From assembly GCA_947476335.1 (NCBI GenBank), contig CANJQH010000004.1, positions 1 through 64,000 of the forward strand: a stretch of 64,000 nt of DNA, written 5' to 3'. Below are positions 35,589 to 44,687 of the stretch, piece after piece. How positions within the stretch are numbered: position 1 is the stretch's first letter; every line of letters begins with the position of its first letter. The notes beneath the pieces were generated by a model. It was not told the DNA's origin. It worked only from the letters and a program-made list of their open reading frames with translations, and made no database searches. Origin of the DNA: Anaerolineae bacterium. GTDB taxonomy: Bacteria > Chloroflexota > Anaerolineae > J036 > Brachytrichaceae. The position numbers and the translations under genes were made by a program.

Positions 35589-36877
35589 TAGCGCCACAGC
35601 GCCAGCCAGCGGTGCATGAAGCGATTGAACAAATCGAGCCCGCCGAGCATGAATGCGTTCAACAGCATGCTCCACACGATGGCCGCGCGCCAGACGCGGC
35701 CATCCCATTCGTCGAAGCGCTGTTGCAGGCCGGCGCCGGCCAGCAGGCACAGTTGCGGCATCACGTCGAGCACGAAGCGCTGCGTGTTGATTTGTGCTGA
35801 ACCGTTTCCCAGATATAGCATCTGCGCGCCGAGCGTGAGCACGATTCCGAGCCATAAACCCAGGCTTATGGCTCGCGACGTGCGCGCAGCGAATACCGTG
35901 ATGAGAAAAGCGCTTGCTGTAAGCAGGCTGGTTCCGAAATAATCGGGGCGCACGTTGGTCAGGTAATTTGTCGCCGGATCCCAGATTAAATTTGTGCCGT
36001 GCATAAGCAGATAGTACAAATTGAACGGCACATATGCCGGGCTGAAGCGTCCGTAGAGATTGGCGCGTTCGAGCAGAAAGCCGTTGTCCTGCATGAACGC
36101 ATAGCCTGATTCGAGCGGGTTTCCGAAGCGCGCAAAATTGTAGAGGCCCCATGCACCGAGCGCGACAGCGATCACGCTGAGGAACTGCAATGCTGCAGAA
36201 AAATCGCGCCGTCGTTCGGGTCCGCGTTGAAAGCCGAATGTGATGATGAACACAGTTGGAATGAGAAAGAGGCCGAGCTGGCGCGAGAGAATCGCCGTTG
36301 CCGCATAAATGCCGAGCAGCAGTCCACGCCTTTTTCCGAGCGCTTCGTTCAGGCATGCAGCTGTGCCGAGCAGCGCAACCGCGTGCGCGAAATGCCAGAC
36401 GTTGCGGCTTTCGAGCGCGATGTGCCATACACCCGTTCCGAACAAATAGCCGAGCGTCGTCCACGCCCGCGTCTGTGCGCGCACGCTGAGCTTTGTCAGT
36501 GCCGCATTCAATGCCAGCGCTGATAGTGCGATGCAGATTGCTGCAATGATCGTCGTGTTGGTACGCTCTTCACCGAATATGGCAACGATTGGGAAAAGCA
36601 ACACGGATGGCGCGGGAGGAAAAGCCACATACCAGCGCCCGTCATGGATCGACCAGTCGCCAGCCACGCCGCGCATCCACTGGTATTCCACTTCGACTTG
36701 TCCATTGACCCACGCCAGTGCCTGCAGCGCGTGCAGATTGACGCCCTGATGACTGCGGCGAATTTGTGGAATCCATGTCGCGAGAAAAACGACACAGGTG
36801 AGTACGAAGACGATGCGATGGCTGTGGGTGCGAAGACGAGACATCGGAGAGAGTATTTCACATTTCGCGTTCGTCAT
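35585..36877 (-). CDS. GT-C / PMT-like polytopic glycosyltransferase
   Basis: About 430 residues with roughly 10 hydrophobic helices. The first extracytoplasmic loop (residues about 45-85), with VNLHALQALAWVNGQ and DGRWYVAFPPAPSVLLFP, is typical of dolichyl-phosphate-mannose-type GT-C proteins in Chloroflexota and Actinobacteria. These use a polyprenyl-phosphate sugar donor at the membrane. ATG 36877 or 36844 is preferred; the open frame upstream to 37204 runs through the opposite-strand sugar-permease remnant and a hairpin. Acceptor unknown. Confidence 0.7.
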   Translation of the reverse strand: MTNAKCEILSPMSRLRTHSHRIVFVLTCVVFLATWIPQIRRSHQGVNLHALQALAWVNGQVEVEYQWMRGVAGDWSIHDGRWYVAFPPAPSVLLFPIVAIFGEERTNTTIIAAICIALSALALNAALTKLSVRAQTRAWTTLGYLFGTGVWHIALESRNVWHFAHAVALLGTAACLNEALGKRRGLLLGIYAATAILSRQLGLFLIPTVFIITFGFQRGPERRRDFSAALQFLSVIAVALGAWGLYNFARFGNPLESGYAFMQDNGFLLERANLYGRFSPAYVPFNLYYLLMHGTNLIWDPATNYLTNVRPDYFGTSLLTASAFLITVFAARTSRAISLGLWLGIVLTLGAQMLYLGNGSAQINTQRFVLDVMPQLCLLAGAGLQQRFDEWDGRVWRAAIVWSMLLNAFMLGGLDLFNRFMHRWLALWRY

Positions 36878-37099
36878 GCTGAACAACCCTTCGTTGTATA
36901 ACCTGCTTGTGGGACTGCAGGCGACGGTATCTGGAACACCGATATTGAATCCAACGTTTGCCGCCACCGACTCCGGTCGCTGAAGCGACCGGAGTCGGTG
37001 GCGGCGATTCTGCTGACGGTTCTGCTGGTGATTCAGATTTTCGTCTTTGCGCAGCGCTATGTGGTTTCTAGTGCGCTGATGGGCGCGACGAAGGAGTAA
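36876..37099 (+). pseudogene. C-terminal remnant of a MalG-type sugar ABC permease
   Basis: Two segments in different frames resemble the end of MalG-type permeases. MLNNPSLYNLLVGLQATV (36876 on) matches the loop before the last helix (usually LPVGLxxxQ). VLLVIQIFVFAQRYVVSSAL plus MGATKE-stop at 37099 matches the final helix and the usual QRYxxxGLTAGAVKG tail. The frame is broken by a 46-nt hairpin. The stop abuts the isomerase ribosome site, so the intact gene probably formed an operon with the isomerase. Confidence 0.55.
36960..37005. repeat. Perfect 22-bp hairpin inside the permease remnant
   Basis: GCCGCCACCGACTCCGGTCGCT is followed by GA and then its exact complement. It interrupts the MalG-like frame. 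It is a single copy in the window, similar in style to family C. Confidence 0.93.
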
Positions 37100-37100
37100 C

Positions 37101-37973
37101 TTGAACGCGAACCAACTCAATCTTGCTGTGGCCGGTTTTCTGCCGGCGGACTGGCGCAGCATCGATGCGAACGTTTGCCGTAATGTGCGCGCAGCCGGAT
37201 TCACGGGTGTGTCGATCGTAGTGAGTCAGCCACTCGATGCACAGCTTGTCGATGCGCAGCGTGTGCGTGCGGCGCTCGACGAAACAGGTGTGCGCTGTGC
37301 GCAGGCGAATGGCATGTATGAACGCCTCATCGATGCAGATCCGTTGCTGCGTGCGGAAGGTGTGCGCGGTCATCAGTCGCTGACGCGGCTCGGTCGCGTC
37401 TTTGGCGCGCATTGCGTCTATGTGCGCCCAGGCAGCCGTAACTCGCGCGGTCACTGGTGGCATCACCCTGCCAATCACACGGCTGAGGCATTCGACGTAC
37501 TCGTCGCCTCTTGTAAACAGATTGCGCGCACGGCCGAAGAGGAAGGTATGACGCTGGCCATCGAAGGCCATGTTTCATCCACGCTCGATACGCCGCAGCG
37601 TGCGCGCGACCTGCTCGATGCCGTCGGATCGCCGGCGCTGAAGTTCAGCATGGACCCGGTGAATTTCATCGGCACAGTTGTGGATGCGCATGATCCGTCG
37701 CGCGTGCTGAATGCGCTCTTCGACCTCATGGTGCGCGATACGGTAATCTTGCACGCAAAGGACTGCCGTCTGCAGGATGGCCACGTTGTGCACATCGATG
37801 AAGTGCTGCTCGGTGACGGCACGATGAACTATGAACTACTGCTCACTCGGCTGGTCCGTGAGGCGCCGCAGGCGTGGCTGTTGATCGAACATTTGCCTGA
37901 CGAAAAAATTCCGGCTGCACGCGCGGCAATCGCTGCAGCAGCGGATAGGTGCGGGGTGACATTCGCAGCTTGA
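37101..37973 (+). CDS. Sugar phosphate isomerase/epimerase (AP_endonuc_2 TIM barrel)
   Basis: 290 residues, TIM barrel of the xylose-isomerase-like family. Metal-ligand candidates are MTLAIEGHV (Glu), KFSMDPVNFIG (Asp), ILHAKDCRL (His) and LLIEHL (Glu), in the order seen in sugar epimerases and 2-keto-myo-inositol dehydratases. The start is TTG 37101, supported by AAGGAG 5 nt upstream; no better ATG is in frame. It follows the sugar-permease remnant directly, which suggests a former sugar uptake and catabolism operon. Substrate unknown. Confidence 0.8.
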   Translation: MNANQLNLAVAGFLPADWRSIDANVCRNVRAAGFTGVSIVVSQPLDAQLVDAQRVRAALDETGVRCAQANGMYERLIDADPLLRAEGVRGHQSLTRLGRVFGAHCVYVRPGSRNSRGHWWHHPANHTAEAFDVLVASCKQIARTAEEEGMTLAIEGHVSSTLDTPQRARDLLDAVGSPALKFSMDPVNFIGTVVDAHDPSRVLNALFDLMVRDTVILHAKDCRLQDGHVVHIDEVLLGDGTMNYELLLTRLVREAPQAWLLIEHLPDEKIPAARAAIAAAADRCGVTFAA

Positions 37974-38032
37974 ATCGATTTGAATCGAGGAGAGAGCCAG
38001 AGCGTCTTTGCTTTTACGGAGCAGGATTTCGT

Positions 38033-38128
38033 CTAAGTGAGTCGCCAAAAGTTCTGGCGGCAGATTCGCCTCCCCCGCAACGCGGGGGAGGCGAATCTGC
38101 CGGACAAAACTTATGGACAGGAACTTAG
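38033..38128 (+). repeat. MITE family B, copy B2
   Basis: A 96-bp unit, almost identical to B1, bordered by TA. MITE A8 begins 19 nt downstream. Confidence 0.95.
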
Positions 38129-38146
38129 GCTCTTAACTCTGACTTT

Positions 38147-38259
38147 GTCACTACTCAGGCCGGCCAATTTTCCAACGCGAAACACGCTGTTCCTTCCCCC
38201 CGAAGGGGGAAGGAACAGCGTGTTTCGCGGGAAATACTGAGTTAGGCCTGAGTAGTGAC
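38147..38259 (+). repeat. MITE family A, copy A8
   Basis: A 113-bp element of terminal variant GTCACTACTC / GAGTAGTGAC with a G/C-shifted core (CACGCTGTTCC / GGAACAGCGTG). Perfect 8-bp duplication CTGACTTT at 38139-38146 and 38260-38267. Its right arm encodes the last residues and stop of the MFS transporter. Confidence 0.95.
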
Positions 38260-39597
38260 CTGACTTTGAATCTGACTCTCGTCCGTCATGGGCGGCTTCG
38301 GTGGCAGAACCCAGAACAACAGGCTGCCGCCGAAACGAAAGGCGGCGCAGATGAGCAGCACCTTGGCGGCGCTGGACCAGTCTGCGAGGGGCGCTGCTGC
38401 AAGCGGGGCGAGCATCGCGCCGACGTTCATCAGGATGCTGTAAAAAGCGACGAAACTGTTGCGCTTCTCGGGGGGGATGATCGCGTAGAACAAGCCGGCG
38501 TGTGTGATGCCGAGGCCGGTGTCGTTGAGCGTATTCAAAAATCCGAATGCCAGAATTGCGCTTGGCCACGGAATCAGCACGATGATCAACGGGTACATGC
38601 CGGTGAGCAGCACTGTTCGCAATACAACCCAGAAATCACCCTTGCGCGAAATCAGGCGTGTCCACAATTGTGCACTGACCATCATGGCAATCTGGGCAAT
38701 CGTGGAATTTAGGCCAATCCAGCTGTTGCTGAGGTGGAGCTCATTCACGAAGTAGATTGTGTAGATCGGTGCTGCACCCCACGCACCAATCCAGCAGATC
38801 AGCGTCACGATATTGAAATTAACGTACGAGCGATGCTCGTGCACGAACGCGCGTGCGTTGTTCAGCAGCTCGTGTACGCTGGGCCGTACTCTTTTCCCGA
38901 TTGCTTCGATTTGTGTTTTGACGGTGGTGAACGGTTCTGGGAACTCGATCTTGAGGATGAAGTATGTGCTGTATTGCGCCAGCAGGAATGATATGAAATT
39001 CAACAGCTGATGATTGAGTGGAAAGGGGACTGCGTCGAGAAAAAATCCGCTGAGAAATGAGCCAAGGGCCATGCTCGCCGAGACGAGCGTGAGGCGCATG
39101 GCAAACAACGCGCTGCGGCGGTTCGGTGGACAGACGTCGGCGATGATGACCGCCCATGCGGTGTTGAACAATGCCAGTGGCACTGACTGCAGAATCACGA
39201 TGGTCACGATCGCAACCGCTGCCCAGGCTGGAGGCAGCAGCCATGGCACCAACATGATGAACAGATACGCCATTCGTGAAAGCGCGAGGCTGCCGACCAC
39301 CCAGTTTTTGCGGCGTTGCGTATCGCGCATGCTGTCCATAAAGCGCGCCGCCGGAAATGTGAACAGGATGATCATCAGCGCCGGCAGTGACGACATCGCG
39401 CCGAGCAGCGAATTCGAGCCGCCCAGTTTTAGCACCATCGGCCCGTTGAACGCGATCGCCCCCATGGCTATACCGATCGGGATGATCTCGACGCACATGT
39501 AGTACAGATTTCTGTCCGTCGGTGTGTAGCCGCGCAACTCGACGATTCTGTCAGCGATGCGTTGGCTCGCTCGGCGTGCGATGTCTCGGATCTTCAA
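38242..39597 (-). CDS. MFS transporter
   Basis: 451 residues, about 12 hydrophobic helices in two halves. The inter-helix motif FPAARFMDSMRDTQRRKNWV (loop 2-3, related to GxxxDRxxRR) marks the major facilitator superfamily. The central loop (about 215-250) is basic. Substrate unknown. The protein ends SQVTTQA, where VTTQA and the TAA stop come from MITE A8. Removing A8 and one target copy restores an ending SQS-stop. It lies 23 nt downstream of the AttH-like lipoprotein gene, so co-transcription is possible. Confidence 0.85.
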   Translation of the reverse strand: MKIRDIARRASQRIADRIVELRGYTPTDRNLYYMCVEIIPIGIAMGAIAFNGPMVLKLGGSNSLLGAMSSLPALMIILFTFPAARFMDSMRDTQRRKNWVVGSLALSRMAYLFIMLVPWLLPPAWAAVAIVTIVILQSVPLALFNTAWAVIIADVCPPNRRSALFAMRLTLVSASMALGSFLSGFFLDAVPFPLNHQLLNFISFLLAQYSTYFILKIEFPEPFTTVKTQIEAIGKRVRPSVHELLNNARAFVHEHRSYVNFNIVTLICWIGAWGAAPIYTIYFVNELHLSNSWIGLNSTIAQIAMMVSAQLWTRLISRKGDFWVVLRTVLLTGMYPLIIVLIPWPSAILAFGFLNTLNDTGLGITHAGLFYAIIPPEKRNSFVAFYSILMNVGAMLAPLAAAPLADWSSAAKVLLICAAFRFGGSLLFWVLPPKPPMTDESQIQSQVTTQA

Positions 39598-39620
39598 AGC
39601 CTGTTGAGCATAGTGCAGTT

Positions 39621-40805
39621 TTAGCGTAACTGCGTGCCGATCGAAGCGCTGTAGCCGGTCATTTCAAGATAACCGACGCCGTGCACTGTTTTCGACAGTA
39701 CTGTGCCCTCGGCGCTGACCGCACCTTCGTAATACACGGTTGAGAGCTCGGCTTCCTGATCGTCGAAGCGCGTGCGCACTTCCAGATCGAGCTGTGCACT
39801 TGGTGCCGTGACGCGCCAGCGCGTCGGATAGCTTGCGCCCGTATGTGGGCTGCGCCACTCCTGCAGTGGTTCGAAGTGCAGCTCGTCACGTTTCAGTTGG
39901 CGGGGTTTGCCATCGGGTTCGATCAGCGTCGCCAGCGCAAGAAATGCGTCTTGCGGGCGACGGCTTTTGTCGCGCACCTGGGCGATGAGCAATTCGTGTC
40001 CGTCGTCGAGCTGCAGCGCCAGCCAGTCCCAGCCTTCAGCATTTTGGTCGAGCAGGCTGGTCGACCATTCATGGTCCATCCAACTGCTGCCTGTCACTTG
40101 AAATTCGCGCTCACCGATACGAATTCGGCCGTTGGTGCTGAGGCGTGTAAACGAGTAGTAATACGAGGCGTTCTTCGGATCAGCACTCTTTGGGCTCAGG
40201 CCGCGATCGGCTTGCAGCACGAGTGGTTTGTCTGGCTGCAGGCTCAGATCGATGGCGACGTTGCCATCTTCGGCGCGCAGCTGTACCGCGCCGGCGGCAT
40301 TGTGTGGCTCGGCGCTGGCGTTTTGATCGATCGTCCAGTTTTCGACCCATGCGCGGAACGGCGCACTCTGTGCCCCTGCCAGCCCACCTGCACCACGGCT
40401 GAAACGTTCGAACGCATGATGCGTCCCCGCTTCGATATCTGACAACGCAAAGTGCGCGAAGTACACCTGGCGGAAGCCGAGGCCGTTCGTCGCCGTTGCA
40501 TCACCGGGAGACGGTGGCACGACGGCACGTCGAAACACCGTCAGCTGGTAACCGAACGGGCGCCCGCTCGCGTCCTGCACGTTGCCGGTGTAGTACCACC
40601 ATTCGAGCAGGTACTCGTCGTGTGGTCCGTGATCCTCTGGCCAGTGCATGTCGCGCACCGTCGTTGCACGAGTGAAGGCACCGGGGTTCGTCTGCACGGG
40701 CTGCATCTCCAGACGGCCGACGGCTGGCGCCGACGTCGGCGCACTGGCACACGCGGACAATGTAAGCGCGGCGGCGATCAGGAGCTGGGCGAGGTTCAAC
40801 TTCAT
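39621..40805 (-). CDS. AttH/CrtC-like lipoprotein (carotenoid 1,2-hydratase-related)
   Basis: 394 residues. Lipoprotein signal with lipobox LTLSAC (Cys19). The mature part has DEYLLEWWYYTGNVQDASGR and VTGSSWMDHEWSTSLLD, hallmarks of the two-domain lipocalin-like AttH/CrtC family (PF07143). Members are called secreted hydrolases or carotenoid 1,2-hydratases, but few have known activity; in many bacteria they accompany MacB-type ABC exporters, absent here. It is probably anchored on the outer face of the membrane. Confidence 0.85.
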   Translation of the reverse strand: MKLNLAQLLIAAALTLSACASAPTSAPAVGRLEMQPVQTNPGAFTRATTVRDMHWPEDHGPHDEYLLEWWYYTGNVQDASGRPFGYQLTVFRRAVVPPSPGDATATNGLGFRQVYFAHFALSDIEAGTHHAFERFSRGAGGLAGAQSAPFRAWVENWTIDQNASAEPHNAAGAVQLRAEDGNVAIDLSLQPDKPLVLQADRGLSPKSADPKNASYYYSFTRLSTNGRIRIGEREFQVTGSSWMDHEWSTSLLDQNAEGWDWLALQLDDGHELLIAQVRDKSRRPQDAFLALATLIEPDGKPRQLKRDELHFEPLQEWRSPHTGASYPTRWRVTAPSAQLDLEVRTRFDDQEAELSTVYYEGAVSAEGTVLSKTVHGVGYLEMTGYSASIGTQLR

Positions 40806-40867
40806 GTCGGCCGCATGCTAGAGCGCATAGATAAGAAGAGGGTGAAGAAAGGGAATAGGGAAAATAT

Positions 40868-40980
40868 GTAACCGCTCAGTCCTACGTCGATATGTCCCGC
40901 GAAACGCACTCTTCTCTCCCCCTTCGGGGGAAAGAAGAGTGCGTTTCGCGGGAAATACTGATTTGGGCCTGAGTAGTTAC
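40868..40980 (+). repeat. MITE family A, copy A9
   Basis: A 113-bp element with divergent left arm (GTAACCGCTCAG) but a perfect inner stem (CCCGCGAAACGCACTCTTC and its complement). Perfect 8-bp duplication GAAAATAT at 40860-40867 and 40981-40988. Confidence 0.95.
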
Positions 40981-41018
40981 GAAAATATTAAATTCACTTT
41001 TTACTGACCACTGATTTT

Positions 41019-43223
41019 TTATTCCCTATTCTTTGCAAGCGTCGTCAGCACATCGCGGCGCAGCGCTTCGCCGAGTGTTGCGGCGCCATGGAATGCGCGT
41101 GTGAGTGTGGTGTGCATCTGTTCGCGCGTCATCTGCGCAGCGAGCGGCCGAATCTTTTCCCACTGCGGCAGGCGCGTCGGTTCGCTGAGCGCCTCTTCGG
41201 CGAGGATGGCGGCGGCGATTTCTGGATCGAGTTCATCCACGCGTTCGCCGGCCAGTACGAGATCGTGATATCGCAGCACACGGCCTGCGGCGACACGCTT
41301 GTGCAATCGATCGTAAACATGTTCGATTTTCGTGCTTAGCCCGCGTGGTGTAATCTGCCGCACCCATTCGGCCTGCACTGCGCTGGCGAAGCGCAGCAGC
41401 ATCCAGTGTTCACCATCGCGTCCGCCGATTTCACGTAATTCTGATGCGACCAGCAGCATGTTGTTGCCGGCTATGCTTTCGTCGGCGAGCTGTGCGCGCC
41501 GGCCATGCGCGAGGTCATATTCCGAACTGCCGCTGCTCGTGCGTACGGCAAGGTGATCGACGAAGCCGGTGAGATGGCAGCGTGCGATGCTCTCGACTGC
41601 CGCTGTGCTCATCGCCGTTGGTGCGGCGAGCGTAAGCCCGGCTTCCTCGCACAGCGCCAGAATTTGTGCGCGCGTCTGCGCCGTCTCGCGCGCTGTGTGC
41701 GCATTTACGCCGTAGTCTGCGCATTTGCGCCCATCAAAATTGCAGCGCTCGGCATGTTCGAACGAACGTGCATACAGAAAAAAATCACTGCCGGAATCGC
41801 GGCGCTGCAGCAGCGATGCGCGATTCCGACGCATGATGCGGTCGCGTTCATCGCGCGGGTGCAGGCGCATCAGCAGATCGCGTCCGCCGACGAGTGCGGC
41901 GAGCAGCGCAATCTCGCGCACGCAGTTGTGTGCTTCGGCTTCGATCAGCATGCGCGCATAGCGCGGATGTGCCGGAATGTGCAGCATGCGACGGCCGATC
42001 TCTGTGATTGCGCCTGCATGCAGTGCGCCAAGATCTTCGAGTAGCGCTTCTGCTGCAGTGATGCGCTGTGTGTCGGGCTTGTCGAGAAAATCGAAATCTG
42101 CGACCGATTGCACGCCGAGTGAATGAAGCAGCAGCACAGTTGATGACAGCTCAGTGCGCTGTACTTCGGGTGTGTTGCGCGCTGGGCGTGCGGCGTGATT
42201 TTTCTGCGACCACAAACGGATGCATGTGCCTGGTGCGGTGCGACCGGCGCGGCCGGCGCGCTGGTCGGCCGAAGCCTGCGAAATCGCTTCCACATGCAGT
42301 GTGTCGACGCCGCGCGTCGGATCGTAGCGTGCGACGCGCACCAGTCCGCTGTCGATGACGTGGCGAATGCCTGGGATCGTCAGCGACGTTTCGGCCACAT
42401 TCGTCGCGGCGATCACGCGTCGCAGTTCGCTCGGTGCGAAGACGCGATCCTGTTCGTGCGGTGACAGATCGCCGTGCAGCATGAGAAAAGTGAGTGGACC
42501 ACCGCGCCACACGCTGCGAATTTCGTCGAGCGTGCGCTGAATTTCGTTCATGCCGGGCAGAAAGATAAGCACGTCACCGCCGGCGGGATCGTCGCTGCCG
42601 GTATCGCGCAGCACGCGCAGCGCTTCGGCGGAAGCGCGTTCCCATATTGGACGATCGTCGTCCCACTCCTGATAGTGCACATCGACGGGGAAGCTGCGGC
42701 CGGCGGATTCGAGGATGGGACAGCCGAGATAGTGCGCGACCGGCTCTGCTTCGAGCGTGGCCGACATGACGATCAGCCGCAAATCCGGGCGTCGCGTCTG
42801 GATGCGTCGGCACAGCGCAAGCGCCACGTCACTCATCAGGTTGCGCTCGTGAAATTCATCGAACATCACGGCGCCTACGTGTTTGAGCAGCGGATCGCTT
42901 TGCAGCCAGCGCAGCAGAATGCCCTCGGTGACATACGCGATGCGCGTGGCGGGGCCGAGCTGTTCGTCGAAGCGCACCTGATAGCCGACCAGGTCGCCGA
43001 CGGTGACGTTCATCTCGTGTGCGACGCGCGTGGCCACACTGCGTGCTGCGACGCGCCGCGGCTGCAGCACGACGATCAGCTTGTCGCCGCACAATCCATC
43101 TGCGTACAGCATCTGTGGCGCCTGTGTTGTTTTGCCGGAACCCGTCGGTGCGACGAGCACAAGCGAATTGTGTTCGCGCCATATGCGGCTGAGTTGCGTG
43201 CGCAGATCATGAATGGGAAGCAT
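41019..43223 (-). CDS. hrpB: ATP-dependent helicase HrpB-like (DEAH family)
   Basis: 734 residues. Motifs: I APTGSGKTTQAPQ, II DEFHERN (DEFH variant), III MSATLEA, V AATNVAETSLTIPGI and VI QRAGRAGRTAPG. HA2/OB-like domains follow, and the C-terminal segment LPQWEKIRPLAAQMTREQM fits HrpB. HrpB proteins are SF2 helicases of largely unknown role, presumably in RNA metabolism. The usual length is about 800 residues, so the C-terminus is slightly short. The start is ATG 43223; an in-frame TTG at 43253 lies inside MITE B3. Confidence 0.9.
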   Translation of the reverse strand: MLPIHDLRTQLSRIWREHNSLVLVAPTGSGKTTQAPQMLYADGLCGDKLIVVLQPRRVAARSVATRVAHEMNVTVGDLVGYQVRFDEQLGPATRIAYVTEGILLRWLQSDPLLKHVGAVMFDEFHERNLMSDVALALCRRIQTRRPDLRLIVMSATLEAEPVAHYLGCPILESAGRSFPVDVHYQEWDDDRPIWERASAEALRVLRDTGSDDPAGGDVLIFLPGMNEIQRTLDEIRSVWRGGPLTFLMLHGDLSPHEQDRVFAPSELRRVIAATNVAETSLTIPGIRHVIDSGLVRVARYDPTRGVDTLHVEAISQASADQRAGRAGRTAPGTCIRLWSQKNHAARPARNTPEVQRTELSSTVLLLHSLGVQSVADFDFLDKPDTQRITAAEALLEDLGALHAGAITEIGRRMLHIPAHPRYARMLIEAEAHNCVREIALLAALVGGRDLLMRLHPRDERDRIMRRNRASLLQRRDSGSDFFLYARSFEHAERCNFDGRKCADYGVNAHTARETAQTRAQILALCEEAGLTLAAPTAMSTAAVESIARCHLTGFVDHLAVRTSSGSSEYDLAHGRRAQLADESIAGNNMLLVASELREIGGRDGEHWMLLRFASAVQAEWVRQITPRGLSTKIEHVYDRLHKRVAAGRVLRYHDLVLAGERVDELDPEIAAAILAEEALSEPTRLPQWEKIRPLAAQMTREQMHTTLTRAFHGAATLGEALRRDVLTTLAKNRE

Positions 43224-43237
43224 GGTATCGACTATAA

Positions 43238-43333
43238 CTATGTGAGTCGCCAAAAGTTCTGGCGGCAGATTCGCCTCCCCCGCTTTGCGGGGGAGGCGAA
43301 TCTGCCGGACAAAACTTTTGGACAGGAACTTAG
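43238..43333 (+). repeat. MITE family B, copy B3
   Basis: A 96-bp unit bordered by TA, occupying most of the 119-bp divergent gap between hrpB and the dihydroorotase gene, so both promoters must lie in or at the element. Confidence 0.94.
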
Positions 43334-43342
43334 GATTACCAT

Positions 43343-44674
43343 ATGCTTTTGATCATCGATGCCAACCTGATTTCGCCTGACGGCTGTCGCAAGGCCGATA
43401 TTCTGATCGAAGGTGAGCGCATCATCGCCGTCGCCGACGCAGGTGCGGATGCTGCGCTGCGTGCGCGCGCGACGCACGTCGTCGATGCCGCCGGCCTGCT
43501 GGCGTTTCCTGGCCTCATCGATGTGCACACACATTTGCGTGAGCCGGGTGGTGAGCATAAGGAAGACTTCCACAGCGGAACGAGCGCTGCGCTGGCGGGT
43601 GGCGTCACGACCGTGTTTGGCATGCCGAATACACAGCCCGCGCTGACCGATGCGGCTGCGCTCGATATGGCGCTGGCACGTGCGGCTGCGAGTGCGGTGT
43701 GCGATTTTGGACTTTTTCTCGGTGCGACGAACACGAATGCCGGCTTGAAGATGGCGGCGCCGGAGATGCACGAATGCGGCCTGAAGATGTACATGGGCAG
43801 CAGCACCGGCGATTTGCTCGTCGAAGATTTCGGCTTGCAATTGGCGCACTTCGAACAATATCCGCGTGAGCGCGTCATCGCTGTGCATGCCGAGCATGAG
43901 CAGGCGGTGCGCGCGTTTGCTGCGCGCCGCCTGCGCCGGCCGCCCGTGTGCGCGGAAATCGAAACGGGGCGCGCAATTGCGCTGGCCGAAGCGACGGGTC
44001 ATCGCCTGCATATTTGCCACGTCTCGACGAGGCGTGAGCTGGAGCAGATCGTCGCTGCGCGCGCGCGCGGCGTGCCTGTGACGTGTGAAGTCGCGCCGCA
44101 CCATTTGTTCTTTACGACGGGCGGCCGCTGGTTGTGGGATGACGTACCGCGCCCCGTTGCTGCGCCCGATTCGTTTTTCGAAATGAATCCGCCGCTGCGT
44201 GAGGCGGATGACGCACGCTTTCTATGGAACAACCTGGCACAGTTCGATTGCATTGCGACCGACCATGCGCCGCACACGCTTGCGGAAAAGCACAGCGCGC
44301 GGCCGCCGATGGGGCTGCCGGGTCTTGAAGATATGCTCCCGCTGCTGCTCACGGCTGTGCATGCCGGGCGACTGCGTCTGGAGGACATCGCCCGACTGTG
44401 CTGTGACGGCCCGGCACGCACGTTTTCCATCGCACGCAAAGGTACAATCATGCCCGGCTACGATGCAGACATTACGCTTGTCGATGCGGCTCGTGAGCAT
44501 GAGCTTGGAGCAGGGCGCATCTATAGCAAATGTGGATGGAGTGCGTTCGCCGGATTCCGCGCACGCGGCGCTGTGCATTCAGTGTATGTGCGCGGAAGCG
44601 TGGCATTCGATGATGGGATGATCGTAGCGCAGCCGGGCAGCGGCCGACGTATCGAGCAGGCGCATCGCGCATGA
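43343..44674 (+). CDS. pyrC: Dihydroorotase / cyclic amidohydrolase
   Basis: 443 residues. FPGLIDVHTHLREPG (metal His pair), LHICHVSTRRELE (His) and CIATDHAPHTLAEK (Asp) are the dihydroorotase-allantoinase motifs; LKMYMGSSTG supplies a likely bridging Lys. The class-I dihydroorotase converts carbamoyl-aspartate to dihydroorotate in pyrimidine synthesis. Allantoinase is the main alternative, but FEMNPPLREADD favours dihydroorotase. pyrG is in the same window but not linked. The upstream region is largely MITE B3, leaving only 9 nt between the element and the start. Confidence 0.87.
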   Translation: MLLIIDANLISPDGCRKADILIEGERIIAVADAGADAALRARATHVVDAAGLLAFPGLIDVHTHLREPGGEHKEDFHSGTSAALAGGVTTVFGMPNTQPALTDAAALDMALARAAASAVCDFGLFLGATNTNAGLKMAAPEMHECGLKMYMGSSTGDLLVEDFGLQLAHFEQYPRERVIAVHAEHEQAVRAFAARRLRRPPVCAEIETGRAIALAEATGHRLHICHVSTRRELEQIVAARARGVPVTCEVAPHHLFFTTGGRWLWDDVPRPVAAPDSFFEMNPPLREADDARFLWNNLAQFDCIATDHAPHTLAEKHSARPPMGLPGLEDMLPLLLTAVHAGRLRLEDIARLCCDGPARTFSIARKGTIMPGYDADITLVDAAREHELGAGRIYSKCGWSAFAGFRARGAVHSVYVRGSVAFDDGMIVAQPGSGRRIEQAHRA

Positions 44675-44687
44675 AAGTCGTGACAAC

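Noticed and set aside
36878-37204. N-terminal extension of the GT-C protein
   Set aside because: The frame passes through the perfect hairpin and antisense to the isomerase start; its sequence is polar and not membrane-like.
43224-43253. Upstream start of HrpB
   Set aside because: The in-frame TTG lies inside MITE B3; ATG 43223 precedes the conserved helicase core.
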